DNA of 46,823 nucleotides. It comes from Gracilaria domingensis (Eukaryota > Rhodophyta > Florideophyceae > Gracilariales > Gracilariaceae). Where the stretch lies: positions 1 to 46,823 of the forward strand of contig VCMS01000372.1 of assembly GCA_022539475.1 (NCBI GenBank), given 5' to 3'. Under the pieces are notes generated by a model. That model was not told where the DNA came from. It did no database searches and was given only the letters and a program-made list of their open reading frames with translations. The translations under genes and the position numbers were made by a program. Of the stretch, positions 1 through 10,857 are shown in pieces. Positions within the stretch are counted from its first letter, which is position 1; each line of letters begins with the position of its first letter.

Positions 1-1992
1 AACGACATGGGGCTTTTATCAACGAATATCTCAACGTTTGGCCAAAGACCTTTGTAGAGGCTCAACCTGTCGTGTGCGAGAGCGACCTGGTTCCACTATA
101 GCCTGTTCCAGCACTCCATCATATCCCGACACGCTTGTTGCTAGCCAAGAGAAGCGGAGAAGAGAATCGTCTAAGAGCGCTGGCCCGAACGTTTTAGGCG
201 CCGCTGTTCGTGGTTCTCCCTCCCCGGCCCGTCGTCGACTCCCGTCGCCTTTGTCGCCGGCCATGAAGTCCGCAACAGCGGCCTGCGCCTGTGTGCAAGT
301 TCCTTACCCGCACCGAGTGTCCAAAAAAGATCTTCACTCGTCCGTTCCAAGAAGACTCTCAGTTTCCCACCCCACGCTCTCGTCAACATAAGCGCCGCAA
401 CCGCCCTGGTTCCCAAGTCGCAAATTTCTTTAACAACTCACTTCTTTGCGATGGCGCATGAACTTTGCGACGCAAGCGCCGTCGCTGTACCTCAACCCTG
501 TTTTTCCAAGTCCGGTTGTCAGGACTGTTAATCGTTCATTTTCGTCATGTGCTGTCGTCGAGCGTCTTACGTGCAACATCCTTCCGCATTTTCGCTTTTG
601 GTCTGGTGTCTCTCTGGAAGGTGTCTGTGCTTATCATTCTTGAAAAGTTATAGACGACTGGTTGGCGCGATTTTGCAAGGCAACTACTTTATGTCTTGGG
701 AGCGTCACAAGAGCTTGTGATACGCAAAAATTGGGTCACTCCTCCGGCTCCCAGTCGCGTTACAATTGCGCCGTCAGAAGTGTTGTCTGGTCGTAAGCCG
801 GGGCATTGAATAGCTAGAAGAAGCTGACACTTATGCATACGATGGATACTTTGGCTCATAGCCATGCTTGTATGCGGTTGTTGCGGTGGAACGGTTTCTT
901 TCAAGATCTTGCTATACATTCAGCCCTCATATGTCACACACATGACTCTTTGCTTATCGCTCTGTCTATAAGGGCGTTTCCCCGAAGAAAGTTGGCCCTG
1001 TCGAACTGTCAAACGAAAGTGCTGTTGGTTTTCCTAGTTGCACACCTAGGAAATCATGGACGGCGCAAAACGTTACCGACCGTGCGAAAGTAGAGACAGA
1101 TCCTTTTTTCAATCTTCGCAACCTGCAGCTATTAACAGGTGCCTGCCTGTTTGTATGCCCCTGGCTGGTGTGGACTTTGGACTTCTTGCTATCTTGGACT
1201 TACGGCCACAGATCTCTTCTTTAACTGAGGAGGAGTCTCCGGTTGCTACCACTATTTTTCCATTTCCTGCCATGGTTACAGCACTTTTCTTCAACAAATA
1301 GTTCCTTTAAACCAGTACGTAATCGCTAGCTACCTAAACATATTCACAAAGTCCATGTCTTAACCGAGCAGAATGCCCGGATATATACCATCTCTCATGG
1401 GTATCTCAGTTATTAGCAGAGATGAGAATCTTTGGCGCATAACAGACTTTGCCCCACGGTATCCAAGGGGTGTAGAACTGTAGAGCAAACCCCCTCAGAG
1501 ATACCGTTTCGGTAGTAGCAATCATAACTTATGGAGACGCCCATCGATGGGGAACTCGAGGTTATGAGTAGCACCGATGACGTGGATCCGGACCCGGAAT
1601 GTGTACATGTGTACCACTATTTGGTTGTTTTGGATGGAGTGAATCTTTTCATAATTTTTAGAAATACCCGTGGGTTTTGGCCCGCCACTGTCAGGGACTG
1701 CCCGGGACGGGAGGTGCACATGAGGTGCTCAGATTAATCTATTATTTAGATATTTTTGATAACCCTCTACAGTGCCGCTAATTCTACTACTTAGGTGATG
1801 GCTCACCGCCATCACCAACCTAGTAAAGGTAAACCCGGTGTGCGGCTCTAACAATTTCGCCTGCGCGACAACTCCAACTCCTCCGGAGCGAGTTACCGCA
1901 GCACGGTCTAGTTATCCCCGGCTCCAACCAGAGAGTGCACGCAGTGCATGCCCATCATTGGTCTTGTTCTTCTTTTGTTTTTCTTGTGACTG
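1..1992. other. No supportable gene; indel-rich left end
   Basis: Every frame is broken by small indels relative to copy B (33946 to about 35850). In copy B a 115-codon ATG frame is open at 34193-34540. I see no recognisable domain in either copy. The sequence quality here looks lower than in the rest of the window. Confidence 0.6.
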
Positions 1993-2616
1993 GTGGAGGC
2001 ACACATATCTGTCTACCGACCCCGTACTTTCTTTCTACCTCCAGTACTTGGGTTTGTTTCTGTTCTTTCTTTTGTTTTTACCATTGGTTGGTTCATTACC
2101 GACTATTTAATTTTGGTTCTTCCACCTTTGGATGTCTACATCTCGCTACGAATGTCGTCATTGGTCAGCTACGATATACACTACCATGTCCGCTTTTCCT
2201 GGCCTTTTTCCAGTTTTGGGCGTTCTTTCTCAACCCTGTGATATAGCCTGAATGCTCGTGGATTTACATCTACACCGGACTGTACGGGGTGCGCTGTCGC
2301 TGTGCGAACCTCTCTTGAGAGCGGAGATTTGAACTGCCTCGGTGGCTTTTCCCTTTCTGGGATTGATCCACAATTTGAAGCAATGAATGATCTGAACCAA
2401 ATCATCATCACTGTTTCACTGTTCTGTACTGCTATACACGCCGCACAAGCAGCAATATTTGAAGTCTTTTGCTCAACGTTGATCTGGGGGAACTAGGCCT
2501 CAAAAACGCAGAGCGCATCTTTCGAAGACTAGCATGGACATCGGCTAATATTAGTTCTGGATCTTCGTCAGACAGCTCAGCAGATGGCACTGATTGGTGG
2601 CGGAAATGAACGCACG
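1993..2616 (+). pseudogene. Unidentified membrane-protein region (copy A, frameshifted)
   Basis: One frame (1993-2241) encodes a strongly hydrophobic stretch that could form two membrane spans, with the run VLGFVSVLSFVFTIGWFITD. A second frame starts at 2302 and contains a helix-like stretch around NQIIITVSLFCTAIHAAQAA. In copy A this frame ends early at 2496, because one T is missing in the run near 2463. In copy B the same frame stays open to 36489. I do not recognise the family. The two frames could be exons or a frameshifted single gene of a multi-pass membrane protein; the indel noise prevents a decision. Confidence 0.3.
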
Positions 2617-4011
2617 TGATGCAGTTTGGTGTGGTGCGTAATCGAGAGCTTTATGGGGGCGAGTGATCTTGCTACGAGTGCTGTGAAAGTGTGACCTTGC
2701 TGAGTGAAGTACCGTCAGTACCTTTTCATGGCTATGCAAACCGAAATTTGCTTTCTGGAAATTCCCGAATCACATCGCTAAGATATAAAAAGTTACACCT
2801 AATAGAAGAACTGTTGGTACGTACGAACAGTTGGCAGCTATACGTACAGGGCTTAACAAGTCGTTACGCATGCAGGAGCCTCAGGATTTCTACGTCCAAT
2901 GTCACCCACTTTCAATCCATGCCACGAGCCCATCGTATCCGTGAAAACCTCTTAAATGAGACAATCACGATATTAGTATTCGTGCTGAATGGAGCCCAAC
3001 TCTGTACGAGAGAATGCGAAAGACGCGCCAAGTAGATCGCTAAATTGGTCTCGTGCAGCTCGCTCAGGCCCGTTTTGAGTTAATTTTGTGCTTATATTGT
3101 CGTTATCGCTGAGAACTTGGGACAAGAGATTGGTATAAATTGTATCCTGTACGGCGATTAGTGATGTTTGACATGAAAGTTTTGATAGCAAAAAGGCTAT
3201 CAGCGACGACATGATGGATTCTGAACATGAAAAATTTTTCGTTTTAAGCATTCGGAATGCGAGTATATGGATCACATGGTGAAGAAATTGGAGACGCATG
3301 TGCTCTCCTACTACTGCGTAAAAAAGGCACAAGGTCGGAAACAACGAGCCTAAAACTAAAACGGCACCATCCAAACTTACTTGAGCGAACAAGAGCCCGC
3401 TTCTGTTGGTAACACATTGAAAAGCAATGGTTGAATACGAATTACCAGCGCCTCCACGCAAGAGCTACGTCTTCAAGACTAACTCAATAAAGCCCAAGGC
3501 CAGACTTTGCACCGCAACCGGTGCATCAGTGAGATGATTTGTGAAAGTGGGTTATTGTCTAGCATTTGGTGTGGGTGCAAGCGATCAGTTTGACGCACCG
3601 CGGATGTTGAAAAACCAACATTAGTGGTGATGTACTCTCGTCAGCACCATTTGCCTCTGACAGTGCTTTCATGGGCGAATTCTGCAACCGTAAGGCCGGT
3701 TCCGGCATCGAGTCAGCATTGGGTACGAATTGTAATTATTTCAAAAGCAGGCGGTCGATAATGCGGAGGTGATGAGACAACGCACCGTGCGATGCATGCA
3801 GGTTCTTGGGTGTTGGTTGCAAAAGTGGCGGAACATATTGGAATGGTACGAATGCTGAGAGCATAAGCTCGTTTCGTACCACGTCAAAGCACCGAAGGAG
3901 AACGATACACATCGCTTCTATACGTGTATGGAAGCCTCCGGATGGGCGAACTCCAGAACCACCGCACGTGGAACATGGAACAAAGCGGCGCATTAGGGGC
4001 AAAGGGCATGG
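2617..4011. other. No supported gene
   Basis: Several short overlapping frames exist on both strands. The best is a minus-strand frame at 2973-3461, but its C-terminus differs between the two copies because of single-base homopolymer indels, and it resembles nothing I know. I see no convincing gene here. Confidence 0.5.
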
Positions 4012-4069
4012 TAGGATGCGCGTGAACCTATCAGCGAACTCGTTCGCTGATAGGTTCACGCGCATCCTA
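4012..4069. repeat. Perfect 58-bp palindrome (copy A)
   Basis: The left arm 4012-4039 and right arm 4042-4069 are exact reverse complements (28 bp each) separated by only TC. The arms begin TAGGATGCGCGTGAACC. Because of the symmetry both strands encode the same short peptide start (MRVNLSAN). The sequence can extrude as a cruciform in DNA or form a long RNA hairpin. The identical structure is in copy B. No TSD or TIR-element context was evident. Confidence 0.95.
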
Positions 4070-4117
4070 GACTGCTCAGCGGTTGGTCATAATTATCATC
4101 GCTAGACGACCCGAATT

Positions 4118-4348
4118 TTAAATATCCGAACGCACGCATATACCTTCACCGTCACACAGAGTGCGGCGAATGATTCCGAAACGGGCACAACGTGGACATC
4201 TTCTTCTCGCTCTTTGGAGTAGAAACAAACCCTTTTGCTCTCTTGTAACGGACAAGGAGCCAGCCAGTTTTGTGGCCACAACTCCACCCAGGGTGCCCGC
4301 AATAACCACGCCAAGCAGAATGGCTAATCGGAGGGAGCAGGTTTGCAT
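4118..4348 (-). CDS. Small putative signal-anchored protein (copy A)
   Basis: This is a 76-codon frame with an ATG start at 4348. The N-terminus is a classic hydrophobic stretch (residues about 5-28, including LRLAILLGVVIAGTLGGVVA) followed by a basic, cysteine-containing tail with a CPRC motif. This suits a type II membrane anchor or signal peptide. The one substitution between copies in this frame (near 4289) is synonymous here (a glycine codon). That is weak support for coding, because the opposite-strand frame is silent there too. No family was recognised. It could be a first exon. Confidence 0.3.
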   Translation of the reverse strand: MQTCSLRLAILLGVVIAGTLGGVVATKLAGSLSVTREQKGLFLLQRARRRCPRCARFGIIRRTLCDGEGICVRSDI

Positions 4349-4485
4349 GAGAACTGATGCTCAGTATAATGAAGACTAATGATGGAAATAATAGATCGCA
4401 GCGATTGATTACTTGACACTCTTCCTGTTTCGCGCTTCTCGGTAAACGTTTGTCATGAATAAGATTTGCGGTTTCGTGCTGCTGA

Positions 4486-4511
4486 TACAAGGGTACGACG
4501 ATACCCTTGTA
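4486..4511. repeat. 10-bp inverted repeat (copy A)
   Basis: TACAAGGGTA and TACCCTTGTA flank a six-base loop. It is a perfect stem of unknown role, present also in copy B at 38361-38386. Confidence 0.8.
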
Positions 4512-4995
4512 CCTAGCAGACGGGATGTGGTAGTTGGGAACTTTCAAATAGCACCGCTCAGAGCTACACGTAGCCGAGGGAGCAGTATGAGGGCGACGCG
4601 TCACTCAGGTACGCACCTCAGGAATGTACACGTATATGTTTGGTCATGCTTCACTCGCTGTGCCTCTGCATTGGATCCCCTGCATTGGACAGGGGACTGA
4701 AAACGCCATTTTGGTGATGGCGTCGGCGGTTACAGCCAAACGGGGCAAAAACAGTAAAAATAAAGTTTGCTCTCGTAGAGTACCAGTCCAATTGGACGAA
4801 GAAGCACTAGCCAAATATAAGCTTACGTAGACAGAGTGCGGCAGAAGCCAAACAACAAGAGCACGAACACAAGAAGAGAAGAGGGGTACCAAACGATAGA
4901 CGAAAAGATAAGGAAGAACAAACAAGGATGATATATGTAATGAGATATGAATAGAAATGTGTCACAACTGAACAATGAAAAGAGAAACATGTGCT

Positions 4996-5426
4996 CTAAA
5001 AGATAGTATTGTTCTTCTTTCTAAGTGTCGCACGATGACGGCGGCTCCTGTAGTGGACGCGCAGATCGTGGGCTTCAGAGAACCGGATGTCGCAAGCCTT
5101 GCAGTGGATGTCCAGCTCGGTGTAGTTTGCACTGCGCAAAGCTCTGCGATGGCGACGGCCGGCTTGATGGACTTCAAGCTGACGCTCGCTCTGGACCTTG
5201 ATGTCACAGACACGACAGCGTTTGAAGATTCGCTTACGCGGCGGAGGGTTACGACGGCGCTTCTCCTTCTGAGTGGCTACGCGAAAGATGTGGCGCTCGC
5301 GCGGCCCGTCAAGAGGCTGCACAGCCGACTTCTTTATCTGCCGAACGGGATCGGGGACTTCTTCCAGACGCTCGTCCGGGTCAACCACGGACGAGTACTG
5401 GCTGGATGAGACGAAAGACGTTGGCA
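4996..5426 (-). CDS. Two-finger U1-type C2H2 zinc-finger protein, 3' exon (copy A)
   Basis: The minus-strand exon encodes two zinc fingers with identical spacing, C-x2-C-x12-H-x5-H. The first lies around CRVCDIKVQSERQLEVH and the second around CKACDIRFSEAHDLRVH. The x5 histidine spacing is typical of the U1-like/matrin/JAZ class, which binds RNA or double-stranded RNA; that function is inferred from the family. A basic linker (KEKRRRNPPPRKR) precedes the fingers. The exon starts after a CAAG acceptor at 5427. A GTAAGT donor at 5495 would define a 69-bp intron. The 5' exon and start codon were not resolved: the frame upstream of the donor has a stop and no ATG. The stop is TAG at 4996-4998. 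Copy B (38871-39301) encodes the same exon. Confidence 0.6.
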
Positions 5427-5499
5427 CTTGATGTGAAACAAACAAGAAGTCAGTAGTCACACAAAATGCCAAAAGAGCAGCTGAGAACAACTTACCCTT

Positions 5500-6533
5500 G
5501 AACGATTGCCTCAGGGCCGTAGGTTAATGGTAACCTTACGCCGTATCACACAGTGTGTCTAGCAACAACAGGTGCAAAGCAACACTATGTGAGGAACGGA
5601 ATCGCAACGCGAAAGGACCAGCGAAACCAGAGTCCAAGGCCGACAAGAGAAGCAAGGGAACAGATGCGGACAGGGAAGGCCCGCACAACGACGAAGGAAC
5701 GAAGGGAAGCAACAACAAAGACAACCGTGGCGCGTAGAAACGGGAAACGATGATAACGAGAACAACGACAACAAAGAGAATCACCGCGGAGAAGAGGGAG
5801 AGACGGGGAACCAAAAAGAACGGGCTTCGGGAAAGAGAGGCATGCCCGCACAAGGCTAACCCAACGGTACGGTAGTGCAGACGCTTTGCCGACTCACACG
5901 AGACGCGCCCAGAGGAGGGGCTGTGTGAGTAGCAGGGAACGTAGTGGGCGGTGAGACCAAGCCGCCAAAGGGGGAGAGTGAGAGAGGTTGAGGATGGGGA
6001 GAAGAAGGTTGAGACGACAAAAGGGGAAAGAGATGAGGAGTGGAGGGTGGGAAGAGGTCGTCGAAAGGGAAGTGGTCTGGCCGGAGTTGAGTCGGAGGCG
6101 ACTGCTCCGGCCCTTTTATGCACAACCGCGCCGTCGATTACAGGCGGGAATCGACGGTACGGTTGGCTTGGCCAATGGCTGCGTTGTATCTACCGTACTA
6201 GCCTATAAGAGGCGTAGGTGGTAGATACTCTAAGCGCATATGCCGCCACAGGGGGCGCCTATGCAACGCAGTACACAGCGTAAAATACACGTGTATTTGC
6301 GCAAGCGCAGACGCCTCCCGTTGGTGACCACGAATTTGGCAATTGACAGCCGATGAGGTCGGGAGGTCAGCGTCGGAGCGCTCCCTGCCACTTAATTAGA
6401 CAATCTCATGTCGCCCTGCTTGTAGTGCGGCGCCTCCTGGCCCCACGCAATGTAGATTCTGCGTAGAAAACTAACTAAATCTAAGATAGGATTAACTACA
6501 ATAAAGCATTTTTAAACTATATTCTGTATTCCC
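5500..6533. other. Purine-skewed tract and gene-free flank (copy A)
   Basis: From about 5640 to 6085 the plus strand is dominated by A and G (repeated GAAGG, AACGAAG, GGGGAGAG). Long minus-strand frames there, such as 5536-6123, are serine/leucine/proline-rich artefacts of the pyrimidine skew and I do not accept them. The tract lies just upstream of the minus-strand zinc-finger exon, so it may be its promoter/leader or intron. From 6100 to 6530 I see no gene. Confidence 0.5.
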
Positions 6534-6555
6534 GCTGCGTTGGGCACAACGCAGC
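6534..6555. repeat. 9-bp inverted repeat (copy A)
   Basis: GCTGCGTTG and CAACGCAGC flank GGCA, giving a perfect tight hairpin between the purine tract and APH-1. It is present in copy B at 40409-40430. It could be a terminator-like or unrelated structure; the role is unknown. Confidence 0.75.
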
Positions 6556-6956
6556 AGCGTGACTCGTACACTTGTCACGTGTACCGTTAGAGGGGCCACA
6601 GGGACCGCGCATTGGAGACTCGAATTTGCCTCGAACCGTCACACTCGATTATCGACAAACTGCTGCAATGTAAATATCTATGTACGAAGGTACGTGTAGC
6701 TACTATGACTGTCAACTCATTCTTCTTTCTTGGCTACTCGGTTTGTCTAAGGCACCTTCATTGCGACACCAACACTGCTAGTCTAACAGCTAGGCGTTCA
6801 TACTTACTCGCAAGCTCAGTCTTCCGTCACAACAAAAGTCACACGAGTACCGCAATCATTCACATTGCATCTCGCATGCCCGAAAACCGATCATTCTGTT
6901 GATCCGCAGTGATTCTTGGCCCTCCGATTGAGCTTCGCGCTTGTTCTCGTCCCACC

Positions 6957-8559
6957 ATGGCCACTTTCGTTACAATTGGGGTACTGTTAGTATCTACCGC
7001 TCCGTTGTTTGCGATGTGGCTCGTCACATTGCAGCGTCGATGCCACTTGCTTGTCCTCTCCATTCTCTCCGCGTTCACATGGTGCATTGCCATGATGCTA
7101 ATTTCTGCGATTTGGCTCTCAATTCCTCCTCTCAAGAATATCTATCCCTATGTTCTGTTACTGGCTGTCACTGGGGAATGCGGGTAATCACTCGCACAAT
7201 GAATTTTAACGTACTTGCTGTTTGCATATCCAAGTATGATGATCCATATATTAGAAAAGAAAACGTGCTGTAATGTAATTAGTTGCGCTCTTTTGATGAC
7301 AGTTATTTTGAAAACCTGCTTACAGTTTTCACAATTTGACTACAAGTGATTTCAGTATTTTGGCTACCTTACGGGTCTATTCAAGATCATACAGTACTTT
7401 TTGTATGCTCGCGAATGCCCAAAAGATAGCGCGAAGTGTCCGTTTGTCACTAAATGGAAGTCCATATATCGTGGCACTTCGTGAGTACTGACCTCTGCTA
7501 TTTTGATAGTTGTTAGACATTTACGTGAGAAGTATGTAGAATAGCTAGATTTCTGTAATGGTTTTTTCGTTTCTTTTTTCCAAAAGTTTGAACAGGTGGT
7601 ATATACCGCAAATATGCAATATATCGCGATCTTTCATCGCAAAAAGTAAATGATACGCATAAACATATTGTGTAATGACTTAAATAATCTATTCTACGTT
7701 ATAATATCTTCTGTGTAAAGCATCAAATGTGTTTCAAAAGTCTCTAATGTCAATGATACGGCCTCTTCAACTTAAGTAGTATTTGTAAGTTATCAACAAG
7801 ATCTTCGAAGATCTTGAATGAGAGCCGAGAACTTACTGCGCGCTGGCATTCTACTGCCAGTCTTGCCAAATTGAAATTGGATCAATGGTGTGTGTTGCAG
7901 CAATGAAAATTCAAATGGAATGAATTCCATCCGATCTTTTGCCAATTTTTGTCTTGGGCTGGTACAGTTCTGAAAAGAAGAAACTTTTTAATTTATTAAA
8001 ACCTTTTTCTATTTTTGTCCAACTTCTTCAATGCCCGCATCTCCCTGCCCAAGAGCTGGCTCGGTTTGCTCCCAGCTGCAGTTTTCGAACGGTTCTCAAT
8101 TTTGGCCAAAACGTTCAGGCTTTCATTCGTCCTGGTGTGAAGAACGACTTTCAAACGAGCGTCTCTGTCGGGGCTGGTTTCGGATTCATGTCCCTCGCTG
8201 TCAACTTTTACTTCGTTGTCGCTAGCGAATTGGCAGATGACACCTCTTTATGTATGAACAAATGCGACATTAACTACTTCGTTGCTGGTTCGGGCTTTGC
8301 ACTTGCCTTTTACATTCTACATTTCCTTGTAGCCATTACTGTGTGATCGTCTTACTTCAAAGAAAAAGAGTGGCTTCTTAGTGTTTGTGGCTACGCTTTG
8401 CATCTCGTCGCTTCGGAAGCTACTCTCATCAACAGGCGCCAGAATGTTTGCCAATGGGGCTTCATTTTAGTCTGGGTCCTTGTCACTTTAACTTTCTCTT
8501 TCGCTGTCTACCTCACCAAAATCAGATTTCGTACTGCCGCAGAAACAAAAAACACTTAA
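6957..8559 (+). pseudogene. APH1: Gamma-secretase subunit APH-1, nonsense-mutated copy (copy A)
   Basis: Same gene as 40832-42434. It has an ATG in a strong context (CCACCATGG), exon 1 from 6957 to about 7183, exon 2 at 7356-7480 and exon 3 at 8076-8559. Conserved features are GAGFGFM in the fourth membrane span and the two membrane histidines (ILHFL and ALHLVASEA). Copy A differs at one missense (leucine to proline, near 6995) and one nonsense change: TGG in copy B is TGA at 8344-8346. The nonsense change removes the second conserved histidine and the last membrane spans, so a product from this copy should be inactive. It could be a real null allele/paralogue or a base error. Confidence 0.7.
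7797..7816. repeat. 20-bp perfect palindrome within APH-1 intron 2 (copy A)
   Basis: CAAGATCTTCGAAGATCTTG is its own reverse complement. It lies inside the inferred second APH-1 intron (7481-8075). The same site in copy B is 41672-41691. Confidence 0.8.
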
Positions 8560-9237
8560 TTCTGTTTGTATCAGAACATGTTTCTGTCATCCCCGTATCT
8601 AATTCTGTCCATGCGAACATTCGAGAGCACGCATTAACAAGAAAACTGCGTTGTGTGTCAGTTAATGCAACTCTGGCAAACATGCGCCTCTTCTTAACTG
8701 TACTTACGGTGCCTCAGAATGACTCTGCAATTTGTAATTGCTTCTTGTACCAATGTACATGCGCTCGAAGGTTGTGTTAATACAAGAAATGTTGCGGATT
8801 CCACTCTCTCTATGCGAATGGTTTCGCCTAAGTTATGACAGTACTATCGTCATCTTGCTTACCGAGAACATCTTCCCCGACAGCGAACAATGCTTCCAGA
8901 TCGGCAAGAAGAGATCCACCGCCAACAGGAGGTGAGGAATACCAAACTCTGTACAAAGATTTGCTGAAAGTGTCACCTGGATCGTGCTTAAGAAGAAAAA
9001 CCTGCATCACACCTTCTTCTGACTCCACTGCACGCAGAGAAGCTCGTTGGTTAGGTGACTTTCTTCAGTTACCGCTGTTCGGAAGAATTGATATTCAATT
9101 ACGGCTGTTCGTGTACAACTCTACAAGGAAAAAGGCTGTCTATTTCGGCCAGAACATAGTGTGCGTGGATTCACTTTCGTTGATGCAAGGGAAACTTTCG
9201 GAGTTTAGCTTCCTCTGCTTCTCGTTCTTTATCAACT
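8560..9237. other. APH-1 to SF3B1 intergenic region (copy A)
   Basis: A 134-codon plus-strand frame (8835-9239, ATG start) has no recognisable domain. It overlaps the inferred start of SF3B1-like coding sequence in another frame. I regard it as probably non-coding or SF3B1 leader. Confidence 0.35.
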
Positions 9238-10857
9238 AAAGACATTTTCGAACTTGAGGTCAAAAGCCTCCTCGGGATCACCGGTTCACCTCGTACACGT
9301 TGAGCTGCTCTTTCTACGTTACCAAACTCGTCACCTTCCTTTCTGCTAAAGCTTATTACAATCCTTCGTCTTGGAAATACGCCGAGATCTACTCATGATT
9401 TGGAACACAGTGCTTCTACTGGAGTAGCTTTTGGAACCGAAGTGGCAGGATTTGATGAAGAATTGTACGGTTCTTCGCGGCCGCTTCGAAACCGCAAGGG
9501 CTATGTTTCGTCCACAAACCCTTCGGAAATGGAGGCAGATAAGGAATAGAAACATGAACTGGGAGCAGCGTTCTTGACCTTAAAAAAGGCAACAGCTGCT
9601 AGTATCACTGCACCTAAGTATCTCATTGCGGAACCGAAGTGGCGTCAGCGAAGTTGAAGTCGCAGGAGTCATTTAAGCCGTACATGCCAAAGGCAATAGA
9701 TGAGCAGCAGAATTCGTATCTCGCTCGAGGTCGAAAACGAGTTCTGTCACCCTTCAGAGCGTAACATGCTGCAAACAGAGCGAAGCAAACGACCGTTGCG
9801 AAGCAGTCGATCTCCGACGTGGAACAACCCAGCGAGAGCGCCGAAGTGCCAGTTAGCTAGAACCGGCCGCCACGACCGAATGTCAATCTTTCGGAGGCTA
9901 CTCCTACATCTCGTTCAAAGCGGCGGCGGCGCTGGGATTTAGTTGCAGACACTGCTACAACTGATACAAAAATAATTGCAGAGGGCACGCCCATGCCTCT
10001 GAATGCGACTCCTGTACCAGATAACTTGCCTCCTTTTGTTCCCCAAACTTTGTCGAAACCGACAGTTCTAACCCACTCAAGATGGGATGCCCCAGTACCG
10101 ACATCAACCGCCGCATCCCGTTCTTCGAGATGGGATGCCACACCTGCCAGCATGTCAATATCGCAAGTGACAAAGAAATCGCGATGGGATGAAACACCAT
10201 TAGTACAAGCCGCTGCGGTTGCGGGAGCTACACCATCGGCTCGAGCAGGATCAGCCGCGCTAAGCACGCCCTTGCTCCAAAGTGGCTCTCCGGACGCTGT
10301 TAACTTATCTAGATGGCAGGGAGATGTTGAAATGCGAAATCGGCGTCTAACTGCTGAAGAGGTAGATGGACTACTATTATCTGCAGGGTACACTATTTTG
10401 AACCTCCGGACTCATATAAACCTGTAGAAACTCCAGCTCGATTACTGATAAAGACCTCTGCAGTTCCTCAGACATCTTTTTTACAGTCTTCCGACTGAAA
10501 ATGGATTCGCTGGAGAAACACTGAGGATTCCAGTGGAAATGTCAGATGCACTCAAGAGTATTGATCTGAAGCCCGAGAATTATAAGAATTTTGCGAAGGT
10601 GCTTGATAAGAACTCTGAAGATGAGGTGCCTTCTGAGGAACAAGTTGAGCGAAAGGACATGCGGCTGCTCTTGAAATTTAAGAATAATACGGCTAACGTC
10701 AGAAAGGTAGCTATGCGACAAATATCCGAGAAGGCTCGCGATTTCGGTGCCAAACCTCTTCTGAAACAGATTTTGCCACTTCTAATGTCACCGACCTTGG
10801 AACACCAGGAGAGGCATCTGTATGTGAAAGTGATCGATCGCATACTTTACAGGTTAC
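9238..10857 (+). pseudogene. SF3B1: SF3B1 (U2 snRNP SF3b155) relic, N-terminal part (copy A)
   Basis: SF3B1 is the HEAT-repeat scaffold of SF3b that binds the branch-site region in the spliceosome. Frame-broken segments follow the family order: a KDIFELEVKSLL-like N-terminus; GFDEELYGSS (family: YYDQEIYGGS); EQQNSYLARGRKRVLSP; an RRRRWD stretch; SRWD repeats with TP-type spacers (SRWDAP, SRWDATP, SRWDETP); a TPAR motif; then the start of the HEAT domain with [15 protein letters not shown]. Frames change near 9540, 9660, 9870, 10390 and 10480, and stops interrupt them. At 10393 copy A has a different base run from copy B, which stays open there. The reading frame runs into the Copia LTR at 10858 and stops at once. 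Confidence 0.9.
10853..10857. repeat. Copia target-site duplication, left (copy A)
   Basis: GTTAC immediately precedes the 5' LTR and is repeated right after the 3' LTR at 15815-15819. It lies within the SF3B1 codons for the RLR sequence. Confidence 0.95.

Noticed and set aside
3736..4105. Opposing ORFs sharing the peptide MRVNLSAN on both strands
   Set aside because: The shared peptide comes from the 58-bp palindrome, not from conserved coding.
5536..6123. 195-codon minus-strand ORF, leucine/serine-rich
   Set aside because: It results from the purine skew of the opposite strand, which removes stop codons in several frames at once. Its composition is not protein-like.
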